DNA of 64,000 bases from Metopolophium dirhodum. Taxonomy: Eukaryota; Arthropoda; Insecta; Hemiptera; Aphididae. A program made the position numbers and the translations under genes. This document shows positions 26,140 through 36,871 of this stretch, piece by piece. The stretch lies in the NCBI RefSeq assembly GCF_019925205.1, contig NC_083568.1:10104393-10168392 (forward strand). The letters run 5' to 3'. The notes below the pieces were generated by a model. That model was not told the origin of the DNA, did no database searches, and saw nothing but the letters and a program-made list of their open reading frames with translations. The stretch's first letter is position 1. Every line of letters starts with the position of its first letter.

Positions 26140-26760
26140 TTTAACCTCTAAAGTTTTGTACCAACTAAATTCACTAACCCATCAGAGAAGATTCTGAAGT
26201 TGAAAATCGTAGCATTATATCTACAAGAAAAAATATTTACAGACAAAAAAAACACACATTATTGTAAAATCAATACTGTCATTGCTGCCCTTGGAATCTT
26301 AAACGACAATCTTCAAGTGTTTTGCATGTGATAAACATAATGTAACTTGTAAACATGTATACGATATTGTATACGATATTGTATACAATTTGAAATTTGC
26401 GTTCAACCCTACCTACACAATCATTAGTAATCAAATTCAAATACAAATGTAGACTACAGAATATCAGAAAAATAGCTACTGCACTAAAGTAAAAAGTCTA
26501 ATCGAAAACTGAGTAACGAATTTAATGAAATCTACTTAATAATAATCTTATTATTTTATAATTTAATGGAATTGAGTGTGTTTGTGGCACAATAAATTTA
26601 TAGTTTTTCTCTCTATAAATGTCAATACAATTTTTTGCATTTGGTCAAAAAGCTTGAAAAGTATAAAATATCTTAGACTGACAAACCGTCTCCGCTCAGA
26701 ATCGTTTTTCGTATACAATGATATTATATCAATGATTCAAATTTAATTCCATCCATTACA
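26140..26760 (-). repeat. Dispersed repeat with the GAGCGGAGAC end
   Basis: In complement the segment begins TTAAATTTGAATCATTGAT, then CGAAAAACGATTCTGAGCGG and AGACGGTTTGTCAGTC, matching the ends at 18507-18570 and 31293-31360. The opposite end carries ATTCACTAACCCATCAGAGA and GAAGATTCTGAAGTTG. It is probably a non-autonomous transposon of about 600 bp. No terminal inverted repeat or target duplication was established. Confidence 0.55.
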
Positions 26761-28377
26761 GTAACCCACTTTTAACCTACGGTACAACAGAGCCACATCC
26801 ACTTACTGCCTTTCTAATTATTTAAAATCATATCAATTATAAATTAAACTAAACTCAAACAAAACATTAGAATGAAAAAATCAAAACAAGCTCTATAAAA
26901 TATATTGTTGGACACTTCTATAATGTGGACACGTTCTTAACGTGAACACTTTATAATCCCACGTCAAAAATACACATGAAACATGTATACTGTGACGTTG
27001 TCACTAGAACAAGTAAAAATTTTATAATTTACCACATCATTAAAGGGTATATACCATCGAAACTAGGTAATTAAAATTAATTTATCTTTTAATTTGTATG
27101 TTATATCGTATACGACCAATAGATAAATGGTATTATTTATACCTTTACCTACCTACGTCGTACAGTAAAAGTGAACTTATTTTAACTATGATTGTAACGT
27201 TTGATGCACGAAAAATATAATCGAAATGTTAGTAGACATTAGACAACTAAACACAACACTATAATTCATCATACGACAGTGCACGTGAACCATTTAATGG
27301 ACAAAAACAAAAGAATAACAAATTTTTTTTTAAAAATTAAATAAGAAATTCTTATACAAATCTATTACGCAGTAATTTAGCGTAGGTAGGTACTTATAAT
27401 ACATAATATTCGTATACCTATCTACAGGTATTAACTTTAAAAAAAATGTTTCCTAATTGTGGGCGGCTTTAAATTCCCCGTGACTGTCCACTATATACAT
27501 ACATAAAAATAGAGGTTTCACTGTATTAATAGTGGCAATTTGGCAATTGGAGTGTGACGTGACGGACAAACGAGTGTGTCAGATTGTCTGCTTTAATTGC
27601 TCAAAAAATAAATATTCTATTACGTTAAATGGCCCTTGTCGTGATATTTGTGTTGTGTTATTGCGTTATTGCAAAATAAAACCGCTTTAAATATATTTTA
27701 CATTTAATTTTTGAAACAACCAAGTCCGTTAATTTGTCTAGCCACCTATTACCTAGGTATATATTTAAAATGATAATATTTATACATACATATTATATTT
27801 CAATATTTAAGAATGTTCAAACAGTAGGGCTACAAAATGTTATCAAAATATTATTTTGACTTGGTAAAAAGATATGAGCCAACAAAATATTTATTTTTTC
27901 AATTGACCCTTGTAACTGTGACATTTTTATTTTCGGCAAGGAAGCCGTGGCATAAACTTGTAACCCTGGCTTTATCATAACCTACATCGTTGCTAAATCT
28001 CGGAAAATTATATATTTAACATACCACCCACACTGTTGGGATAAACAATAATATGCATATTAATGTTATTATAATTTAATTTATAGATTGTTAAATTACA
28101 TATGTTATAATTCACGTATACATATGTACACGCTTCCGGTGTCAATGTAACCTACATCAGTATCTATCAGACAAGCTGTTATCAACAAAACACGATGATG
28201 GATAATAATAATAATAATATAAGCCACTCTCTAAATAATATATAGATATATATATATAATGTTATCGTTACTCCACATGTGCATCGATTATTAATTTATC
28301 ATAATAATATTATAAACTTAAATTTTCATTTATCTTGTTTCAATGCTTGTATAAACAAATTTATCATTGCGATGAAT
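26761..28377. other. No gene recognised
   Basis: AT-rich, with short direct repeats such as TATACGATATTG in the region just before (26358-26390) and scattered TACCTA words. No coding frame or element end could be supported. Confidence 0.5.
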
Positions 28378-28720
28378 TTCTATATATAAAATGATTTGTC
28401 CTAGCCTGAACCGCTGGAGCTATGAGTATAATAGTATAAAATTTGGACAGTAGTTTTGTTTTGTGATGTAGACACCCACTAAGAAAATATGTTGTTAAAA
28501 TTCAGCCCCTACAGAGGTTAAAAGGGGTAAAAAAGGTAAAAACGAACAAAATTACCTTGCCGGAACCGCTGAAGCTATAGCCTATGAGTATTTGATTTAG
28601 TCGGTAGTTTCGTTCTATGATGCACAAAAACCCCTAAGAAAGTATTTTTTCAAAATTCAGCCCTTACAGGGGTTAAAAGGGGTAAACATGAAAAAAATTA
28701 ATAGACTCATGCCCTGAATG
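28378..28720 (+). repeat. Two-unit repeat of LINE/Helitron-tail type
   Basis: Two divergent units lie at about 28405-28545 and 28563-28700. Both run AACCGCTG(G/A)AGCTAT, GAGTAT, then a TTTCGTT or TTTTGTT word, then AAATTCAGCCC and GGTTAAAAGGGGTAAA. Such tandem CCCCTA/GGGGTTAAA units occur in the non-coding parts of insect RTE-like LINEs and Helitrons. The class is not resolved from this fragment. Confidence 0.5.
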
Positions 28721-29294
28721 ATTCATTTGCCTTATCACCAACTTCACTGTGTCTGTAATCTAATGCAGAGGTAGATTGCTTACCTGATAATATAATGTTC
28801 GCATAACCATAAGCGACACTCACGGGCAACTCCACGCGAGATGGCTAAAACTCTGTGAGACATTTACAATTATAACACTCCATGTTTTAGAAGTCTATTG
28901 GTGCCTATGCGGCCGAAACCACCGCAAATGTTGAAAATCCAAACATTTTCTATTGTCCCGAAATGTGTAAACAGACAGTGAAACAAAATCCACATGGTTG
29001 TAAAATCAATATAATCCAACAAAACAATATAAGCCACGTTTATTATTATACACAAGAATAAAAAAAAAATAGTACGCATGTATGTGTGTATTCAAATAAA
29101 TAAATACAAAGACAAACAATATTTGTGCTTTTATAATTTACGCGCAAACATAGATAATATTAAACCACGTGGTTATAATATATAGTAATATTACAATGAT
29201 ATGAATGAATAGTTATAGTTTCCCTTACAAATTAATGCACTTATACTAGAATAAACTATAACGACAAACAATCGTATAACTCTGTACGTGAATA

Positions 29295-29480
29295 CAGAGC
29301 CGTGTTAAGGGGGGTGAGGGGGGGGCAAAGGGGTCAATTGCCCCCGGGCGCCATAGATTTGTAAGAGTAAGGGGGCGCCTTTATTTGCGCCTAATATGCT
29401 ACCTGTGGCCCAAATTGTAGGGAAGGGGTGCTAAAATTGCACCGGGGCGCTGAATTGCTTGACACGGGCACACGGTTCTG
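29295..29480. mobile_element. hAT-type MITE with perfect 8-bp target duplication
   Basis: The element begins CAGAGCCGTG and ends CACGGTTCTG, whose complement is CAGAACCGTG, giving 10-bp terminal inverted repeats with one mismatch. It is flanked on both sides by CGTGAATA (29287-29294 and 29481-29488). An 8-bp duplication with CAGRGCCG-type ends is the signature of hAT transposons. The body is only 186 bp, rich in GGGGGC/GCCCCC, and has no transposase. The perfect duplication suggests a fairly recent insertion. Confidence 0.9.
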
Positions 29481-29516
29481 CGTGAATATGAATAATAGTG
29501 AATTTTATTATACATA

Positions 29517-30697
29517 CAGTGGGTCCCAAAAGTCCTGTATCACTCTTAGTATCTCCGCGGAATAACAATATATTTAAATGCAGTTTTTTTTTTACAGTAA
29601 TAAGTATGGAAATTCTGATTGAATAGCATAAGATTCAATTTTTTTTTGAAAAATTAAAAAATTATCAAACATTTTTTTTAGGCAATTATGTTTGTTAAAT
29701 TTCAACCGTTTTGTTGATCGTATTTTTAAAACAGTTAAAAAAAAAAAATATTAAAATTTAATCAAAATCGACCAAGTTAGAGCTAATGATTATTTTGAAT
29801 TTCTGAAAATAATAGTTATGTGACCTATGTCATTTTATTAAAAATCAAGAAAGTAAAAATTATAGCTAAAGTACGACTGCACGTACGATACTAATAACTA
29901 TACAGAAATACTTCAAGTGAATAATTATAATTATAATTTATAAAACTGAGATATGCGTAAATATTAATATTATAAATTACATTAATAACTGTAAGATAAA
30001 AACATGGACCAGGGAGACACGGATATTCGTACCATTTCTTAATTTTAGGTTCACTTCATGATAGTTATAGTAAACAATAAGACACAGCTATTGTTATTTC
30101 TTTTAAAATCAAAACTTTAATTAGGTTGTGTATTAGTATTGTCAGATTGAAATAGATATTTTATTATTGAAATGAAAAACCGATTATTTTTTTTGAAATT
30201 ATTATGAATTTTGACACACAGAATATCAGCTTTAAAAATTGAAATCTTATAACTAAAAGCTTTCACTAATATTTACATATGAATTGATTGTCATAAAAAA
30301 AAAATCAGCGTTCTAATATTTAATTATAAAACATGTGAATCGTATTTTGCTAATGCCGTATGAATTTATAGGTAACATAACTATTATTCTTAGAAATTCA
30401 AAAAAAAAAAGCTCTAACTTGGTAGATTTTCATGAAATTTTAATATTATTTTTTTGAACTGTTTTAAAAAATATGATCAACAAAACGGCTATCTTGGAAA
30501 TTCAAAAAAAATAAATTGCCTAAAAAATATTTTTGGTAATTTTTGAATTTTTGAAAAAAAAATCGAAACTTATGCTGTTTAATTACAATTTTCATACTTA
30601 TTAGTTATTACTGTAAAAAAACCAAATTTAAATATATTGATTCACCACGGAGATACCAATAGGTATAATAACCTTGTAAGCATATATGTATGTACTG
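29517..30697. mobile_element. Long-TIR Tc1/mariner-like non-autonomous element
   Basis: The left end is TA-CAGTGGGTCCCAAAAGT, in the style of Tc1/mariner ends. The right end is ACTG-TA. Arms of about 300 bp (about 29547-29850 and 30370-30665) are inverted copies. They share TATCTCCG, CAATATATTTAAAT, TTACAGTAATAA, TTTAGGCAATT, GTTTTGTTGATC and TTAGAGCT with the complement. The middle 500 bp is unique, AT-rich and non-coding. The outermost 40 bp of the two ends match poorly, so the right boundary is less certain than the inverted arms. Confidence 0.7.
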
Positions 30698-30703
30698 TAT
30701 AGT

Positions 30704-30709
30704 TTTATT
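30704..30709 (-). terminator. Polyadenylation signal AATAAA
   Basis: AATAAA on the minus strand, 12 bp after the stop codon of the exon at 30722-30895. The Tc1-like element ends only 7 bp further on, so cleavage of the transcript would fall inside or at the edge of that element. Confidence 0.5.
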
Positions 30710-30721
30710 GTATTTTAATGT

Positions 30722-30895
30722 TTAATCAGTTTTCCAAGGACACTTCACCTCTACAACAAAATTTAAACATTCATAGGTTTCTTTGTTTTTGGTATAACGA
30801 AAACGCATTTGGTATGTTCCATAAAAAAATTTCTTGGAAAATTGGGAAATCATGTTCGAAGCACCAATCGTAATGCCAGGTGTAACGTAAGTACC
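30722..30895 (-). CDS. Terminal exon of a small secreted DUF1091/ML-like protein (partial gene)
   Basis: On the minus strand a 3' splice site (TTTATGTTTTCAG, with AG at 30896-30897) opens a 57-codon frame ending in TAA at 30722-30724. The peptide begins GTYVTPGITIG. It contains FFYGTYQMRFRYTKN and ends CLNFVVEVKCPWKTD. This pattern of a G-Y beta-strand, a charged Y-T strand and a Cys-containing final strand is how the C-terminal strands of insect DUF1091/ML-like secreted beta-sandwich proteins read. The family call is by eye. AATAAA follows the stop directly. Upstream exons should lie at higher coordinates. A signal-peptide-like exon at 34180-34231 is a candidate first exon, but about 100 residues in between are unaccounted for. 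The alternative is an orphan exon of a broken gene copy. Confidence 0.5.
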   Translation of the reverse strand, partial: GTYVTPGITIGASNMISQFSKKFFYGTYQMRFRYTKNKETYECLNFVVEVKCPWKTD

Positions 30896-32247
30896 CTGAA
30901 AACATAAACCATATTTTTTCTTCTTTACGTTATAATTCTATAATAATACATATACTGTGAAAAATAATAAGCAATTTCCAATGGTTATAAAAACAGTTTT
31001 GAAAAGGGTTTTTTTCCATTAAATTTGTGAAGATTTTGTTTTAATAAGTGCATATACTACATAGGTACTCGCCCTTAACTAGTACTTTCCAATTAGACAT
31101 ATCTGAATAAATATTAATACTTTTATTTTATTTTATTTTACTTTGCATTGTTTTGACAGAAGGAAAAAATATCTAATAAATTATAAGCACTGCGTTGGGT
31201 GGTTGTAGTTTATATAGATACTTGAATGCAATTTGATATATATGGTAGGTTTTAAGTGCACACATTCAATGATTAGGTCACTGTAATTTATGTGTTAAAT
31301 TTTAATTCAATGATACATAATTATTGCATAGGCGAAAAACTATTTTGAGCGGAGACGATGTTTTACAGAATATATAATAAAAATATAAAATCAATAATCA
31401 TACAAATTATAACATTTTATTCGTATGAACTGATCAAAAGTATTAGATAGCTAATAGCTATAAATATCAAAATATATAATAACTATTTGAATATTATTGT
31501 ATTTTATATGCTAATATTTTCTAACTTACAATACCTATAATATTTTTTTATTTTATGTAATATATGTGTCAATAGTCACCTATATATATGTAGGTATATC
31601 CAATCATTTTTCCTAACTTAGGTACAGATTATAGATTATCACGTGATCATAGCAAACACTGTTTTCATTTTTAATCATTTATGCAGCCATATAGGTACTT
31701 TACTTAGCGTCCTCGATAATGATATTTTTATTTTATCAGCCTTTTGTACAGATTTTCCACTACCCAGAATGTCAGAAGTTTTTGAATTTAAAAAAGTTCG
31801 CTTTTAAATTTCTTAGATGCTACAGTATAATAGACGTGTAGAACCGTTTCTGTAGTTGAACAACTTGAATCCACAAATCACAAAAACGAATATTGGGGCG
31901 ATGGGACGCAAGCCGCATATAATTCTCACCCGAGTGCACACTGCACACCTGTGGTCTATTTTCTACTTTTACACTTTTACAATGAAATCTGGTCTGTACG
32001 TCTTATCTGCAGTTATAATTTAATTAAACTGTAACTGTAAACTATAATATGATTGATCTATGACTCAACTGAAAACAGCAGCTTATTAAATGATATGAAA
32101 AATTAATTAATTTTTGTATTAACCTAAGATTCATTTATCATTCATAACATTATATAATATATTAATATGCAATAATTAACTTATTATATTAATAATTTAT
32201 TTTCATATACCTAGTGATTCTAATAATATTAGGTAGGTACCTCTCAC
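30896..32247. other. Probable intron or intergenic DNA; one repeat end
   Basis: Intronic if the exon at 30722 belongs to a gene extending to the right. Apart from the repeat end at 31293-31360, it holds a plus-strand open stretch at 31740-31841 behind a good acceptor (TTTTTATTTTATCAG). That stretch reads 33 codons to a stop, but it is too short to call. Confidence 0.45.
31293..31360 (+). repeat. Dispersed repeat end carrying GAGCGGAGAC
   Basis: TTAAATTTTAATTCAATGAT followed by GCGAAAAACTATTTTGAGCG GAGACGATG is the same end as at 18507-18570 and, in reverse, at 26688-26760. Confidence 0.6.
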
Positions 32248-32259
32248 AATATTTATATT

Positions 32260-32549
32260 GGGGGACGGAGTGGCCGAGCGGACTAAGGCGTCGGCTGCGA
32301 CGCAGTCGACCCGGGTTCGATTCCTAGGCCATGGGCGGCATTTTTCTTCGGACAAGTCACGGTGTCCGGAAAACAAGTGTCGCCATCCCCCACCCGGGCA
32401 TGGCAGATACCTACAGGTGCCCAATCAAAAGTTCTGCCAAACTAAACACATACGTGTTCCTACCCCTACCGACTTAATAACTTACAGTAAAAACTAAAAA
32501 TAGCCAATGGTCTCAGCTGCCGGGCTCAAGATTAATAAAAAAAAAAAAA
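32260..32549 (+). mobile_element. tRNA-derived SINE, full length
   Basis: The 5' head is tRNA-like (tRNA-Leu/Ser style). It has an RNA polymerase III A box TGGCCGAGCGG at 32271-32281 and a B box GGTTCGATTCC at 32314-32324, about 32 bp apart. A unique body (ACCCGGGCATGGCAGATACC, TGCCGGGCTC) leads to a poly(A) tail ending at 32549. A perfect 12-bp target duplication AATATTTATATT flanks it at 32248-32259 and 32550-32561. Its length of 290 bp is typical of SINEs. The tRNA part lacks a proper long variable arm, so it is not a functional tRNA gene. Retroposition would depend on a partner LINE. A 5'-truncated sister copy is at 50621-50782. Confidence 0.95.
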
Positions 32550-32561
32550 AATATTTATATT

Positions 32562-34179
32562 ATACGAGTTAGATTATATTATAACAAATATTTACGCGTA
32601 CGAATAATGTTATTTAATTTTCAATTTTTACTTTGTATTAATTATATAATATTATATTATTGTCGCATTGTTGCATATTTATATATGTTATAAATATAAT
32701 CATATGACCCTTATTCATACCGTTTTATTAAAAAACTATTCACATATGTCGAAAATAATCAAGGTTTTATTTAAAACCATACTGTCTAAAATAAGAACAT
32801 TTAATAAAATATTTTTGCTAATATCTGCTTAATATCTATAGCTTTTTTGAATGTCATTTTATAATGTGGTTTATCTATATTTAGGGCACCTACACAAAAA
32901 ATTACACAATTAAACTTTTCGTGCGATACATTGCTGTATTATCACAATAAATAATAATAATTTCTTTCTTGCCCTGTTCAGGATTTATAAGTACCTAATA
33001 TTATTATATATATATATCATAGTAATTATTTTAATGTTTAAACTGTAAGTATTTAATATAGGTTAAATTCTGTTATTTTCTTTACCAACGCTGATATTTT
33101 AATACCAATAATTATTATACATTTATAACTGGGCACAGCTGTTGTTCACAAATGCGTCAATGCGTTGAACAATTCGTTGAGAATTAGAATGAATAATGTT
33201 CACCTATCAATTAGATATTGACCATTGATAAAGTTATTTTCAATTAAATTATTTTTACATTCATTAAGTAAGTAAAATAAGAATAAAATTGTTTACTCGT
33301 TATATCTTTTGAAACATTGATAACCGTTAGTATTTTTGATAGACCAATAATTATAATAATTTTCCAACCTGTATTGTAACCTGTATTGTAACCTAAACAC
33401 AATCTAAATACAACTAATTAGAATGTTCATAATCATCATCATTTCGTTATAATCGATTACTATTATCTCGGTATATTTTAATTAACCCAAGAATAGAGAA
33501 TTTCCACATTGAAAATCGGTAATGAATTAGATCAAAACACACCGTAAACAACTTAAAAGGTCAAAACATGTTCAATACAATTAATATACCTGTATTGGAT
33601 CTGTATTATTATCGTATAAATAGTCAGAGTTTCAAAATTTGTTTGATATTATAATAATATTCAAATCTAAAATCTATCATTGTTCAACGTTCACTAGAAA
33701 CACCTAGGTATACGTCTTCAGTTTATATTAGAAACTAGAAAGTCACTTAGAAAAATATATTATTATCCATATCATAAAGAAAACCATTAGTTTCACTAAT
33801 TATAATTTTACGACATTTTGAATAATGTCTTCTTTTAAACATTTAACCTCAACTAATCGTAATTTATTATTTCATATTTTATTTTTTGATGACGAACAAT
33901 AATAATTATACCAATAAATTACACAACACTTAGTGATATATTCGATTTATTTTAATTAATTTTAAAATTATTACATTTTTCACGATTTCGATTACTTCCA
34001 ATTAATATATAATCGTTAACTATTATAACTGTTCAAAACAATTAAACAATTTTGTTATTACGAATACTCGACTTCAAGTAAAGTCAATCATAAAATCAAT
34101 TATATATTATATTGTGTACCTATAGACTTGTAGTATGCAATAGGTATGAGTTTTTAGTATGGAAATTATTTAAGACCGT
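32562..34179. other. No gene recognised (possibly intronic)
   Basis: Strongly AT-rich. It contains a short direct repeat CCTGTATTGTAA at about 33367-33392. Middle exons for the minus-strand gene ending at 30722 were looked for here, and none with acceptable splice sites and protein-like frame was found. Confidence 0.45.
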
Positions 34180-34231
34180 CAAATATATTACATAAGACTA
34201 TAAAGCACTTTAGAAATGCAATTGTCGCCAT
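34180..34231 (-). CDS. Possible signal-peptide exon (weak)
   Basis: A minus-strand ATG at 34229-34231 opens MATIAFLKCFIVLCNIFDG, a short basic start followed by a hydrophobic core, as in a secretion signal. After two more residues the frame meets TAA. A splice site would be needed within or just after this stretch, and the available GTs (GTAATA, GTCTTA) are weak donors. It lies on the same strand as, and 3.3 kb upstream of, the secreted-protein-like terminal exon at 30722-30895. That spacing would fit a first exon of the same gene. Confidence 0.25.
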
Positions 34232-35784
34232 CGTAAATTCGTAACCGCTCAGTGTAACACCCGTAGTATTACTATGCTGCGGATAAAAATATATAAATCG
34301 AATTTAACATGAGTGACATTTGATTTTCTATGAATTTGTCGAACAAACGCATATCTCCTAATAGTAATATAATATAGCATCGCGTTTACAAATAAAATAA
34401 CCTGCACATAGTCGTCGGGGCAATGGAGGAAGGAAGACGAGCGACTATTATCTCTAGATCGCTATAATAATAATATTATACTGCGCAGCACCACACCCGT
34501 CTCGGTCGTCTATTATACGTGAATAATAATAATAAAATGATAGTTGATGTGGTTGATACCGACGTTATAATATACCGCAGTCGAAATATGGTCCGTTTTG
34601 ACGATTATACAATAATATACAATACAATAATAACATCACAAATTTACGACATCGTTGTAATATTATTTTCAGTAGATATGTGCGAAGAAAAAAGAATTGT
34701 CACGGTGGCGACGACGACGTGGCTCAATAGGGTCGTGAGTCGACCGAGATTACGGGAAGGACGGTTTTTTTTTTTCCACAACAATAATATAAAATTGCCG
34801 ATTCTTGACGCACGCACTAGTGTGGGCCCCGGGGAGGGATTACAGATAATCACTGCGCGGGCGGATGACAAGCCGCAGTGTACCTCCGTCAAAACGTCAA
34901 AAAAAAAAACCTTCACGGGTCTTCTCGTCACGGGTCATCTACATCATCATCGGGTCGTTGTGTGATGTTAGGAGGCAGAGGCGTATATAGTCGTCGTTGC
35001 AACAACACAACGGCCGAGCATTTGTCATACATGGCAAATGGCCGTGTCCCCCGCGAATATCGTCTGCAGCATATAATGTTATATTGTTATTATAATATTA
35101 TCGTCCGACACCGCGCTGGGAGGTCCTCGGTCCAACGTCCTCGAAAAAACACGCACACACGTGTCGAGTATCCGACATGCGCACATCCTATGCAGGAGGA
35201 TTTGCCAGGCATGCGTTGCGTTAGGTTAGTTTTCCATTGAGGACATTCGATCCCCGATTCCGTGTTTTCTATACCGACTAGTAGTCCTATCTGATGCCAA
35301 TAATTGCTGTATAAGTACCAATCATCCCGCGGTCTTCGGATAAGACTACTGAAAACATATTTCAATTCGTCATCATGAAGCTTACCGCGGCGAAAACAAA
35401 TGTCCACTTTTTTGGAAATTGAACTTCTGAAAATGTCAATAATATTGAAGTGACAAATTAATGTGAGAAAAATCGTTTTCACGAAAATCTCATGTTTGCG
35501 GAAACGTTATCGGATAAATAGATTTGTTAATACGATTAGCCAAAGCTTTTTACCGGAAAAAATGAAGTGCAATGCGTGTTATTGATATGTGCGCGTGAGG
35601 GTTTGCTCGACTATTTCTGTTACGCACAATCACACACACTAATGATCATTTACTACGTAAACATTTACTCGATTCACACTTAAACAGACAGACAGTTTTC
35701 TAAACCCTATATTAAACTCCTTAAAAACGTTCGGAATCGAATCCCAGTCTCCCTTAATATAGGCAAACAAATATAAAATTCAGA
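34232..35784. other. CpG-containing stretch, no gene recognised
   Basis: From about 34390 to 35260 the sequence is less AT-rich and CpG-containing, with long open frames on both strands. A minus-strand open frame at 35090-35482 lacks an ATG at its start and resembles nothing known. Regulatory or 5' UTR sequence is possible but not shown. Confidence 0.4.
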
Positions 35785-35905
35785 TTTTCAGAATTATTTA
35801 ATATACCTATATAGGTTAGGTTACAAGCTAAGGCTATATTTTCAAATACTTAGCTTTTAGACTATTTAAAGAGGGTCGATACTATAATAACTTATTTTTT
35901 TCAAA
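35785..35905 (+). mobile_element. Fragment of the CAGGGTGATT-type MITE
   Basis: AAATTCAGATTTTCAGAATT and TTCAAAATATGAGTATCCCC follow the order and spacing of the arm sequences at 38330-38520 and 21650-21835. A possible opposite-strand partner (complement ATGATTTTTGGAATTTTTAAG) lies at 36930-36960, on the other side of the inverted repeat at 36361-36851. Confidence 0.4.
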
Positions 35906-36360
35906 ATATGAGTATCCCCTTTTTAACACTTTTCTTAAGTTTGGTTTCACGTCTGTCTGTGATCAAATCTTGCGCGCTCGATTTGAGGCACTTTTTGAAG
36001 ATGAAAAATTCTGAAAATTGGTATAGACCTTGGTCTTGGATGACAATACAATAATCCGTTGTCATTTTGGGACATGGACCAAAAAAAAAAAAAAGGATTG
36101 TCCCCACGACGTCGCCGTAATATCTCTCGCAGATATTGAACTTTCTCTCTTCCCCAAAAAAAACCGCAACCTCTTACGAAGCAAGTATAGGCGTGTCCTA
36201 TCCATTATTATAATATCTATGGTAACAACGGTAATTATTACCAAATAACATTATACCGGTATTCTGATATAGGTACCGAAAACACCGGATAACATATTTC
36301 TTAAACGTTTAATAAAAATATTTACTTTCAACTAAAAAGTAGAAAATAAAAAATAAAAAA

Positions 36361-36851
36361 AAAATTTTAAAAACACACTTTTCCATAAAAACATTTAAAA
36401 AAAAATTTTAAAAATTGCACTAAAAAGACAAAAATAATTCTCTGTACTTAAAAATAATGAAAAATTTATTGATGAAAAATTTAAAAGTGTGTGGTGCATC
36501 ATACAAAACATTAAAAGCCGAGCTAAGTCTCACATACACTTCTTTGTTCAATCCTGTTTATAAGATAGTGACTGGCAGTATATGTCAAGTATAAGAGCAA
36601 AATAATGAAAAATTTACTGATGAAAAATTTAAAAGCCAAGGAAAGTCTCACATACACTTCTTTGTTCAATCATGTTTATAAGATAGTGACTGGGAATATA
36701 TGTCAAGTGTATGAGCACCACACACTTTTAAATTTTTCATCAATAAATTTTTCATTATTTTTAAGTACAGAGAATTATTTTTGTCTTTTTAGTGCAATTT
36801 TTAAAATTTTTTTTTAAATGTTTTTATGGAAAAGTGTGTTTTTAAAATTTT
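36361..36851. repeat. Perfect 137-bp inverted repeat around a duplicated spacer
   Basis: Left arm 36361-36497 and right arm 36715-36851 are exact inverted copies over 137 bp by letter-by-letter comparison. Looser similarity extends outwards to about 36341 and 36871. The 217-bp spacer holds an imperfect direct duplication: AAGTCTCACATACACTTCTT, GTTCAATC, TATAAGATAGTGACTGG and ATATGTCAAGT occur twice, about 120 bp apart. The second unit is preceded by another copy of the arm's inner 35 bp. Lack of any mismatch implies recent origin, gene conversion or an assembly artefact. The short plus-strand frame across the spacer (36605-36817) is spurious. Confidence 0.92.
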
Positions 36852-36871
36852 TTTTTTTATTTTTTTTCTCA

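Noticed and set aside
32260..32332. Functional tRNA-Leu or tRNA-Ser gene
   Set aside because: A and B boxes are present, but the cloverleaf and class II variable arm are not intact, and the sequence continues into a SINE body with a poly(A) tail.
32258..32497. Long open frames on both strands across the SINE, plus-strand product beginning MGDGVAERTKA
   Set aside because: They are read through the tRNA-like head and body of a retroposon with target duplications; the protein is an artefact.
35090..35482. 130-codon minus-strand frame with a signal-peptide-like start
   Set aside because: The apparent start codon is GTG, not ATG, and the rest shows no family resemblance; left as unresolved.
36605..36817. 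70-codon plus-strand frame
   Set aside because: It runs from the spacer into the inverted arm of a hairpin and has simple K/N/F composition.
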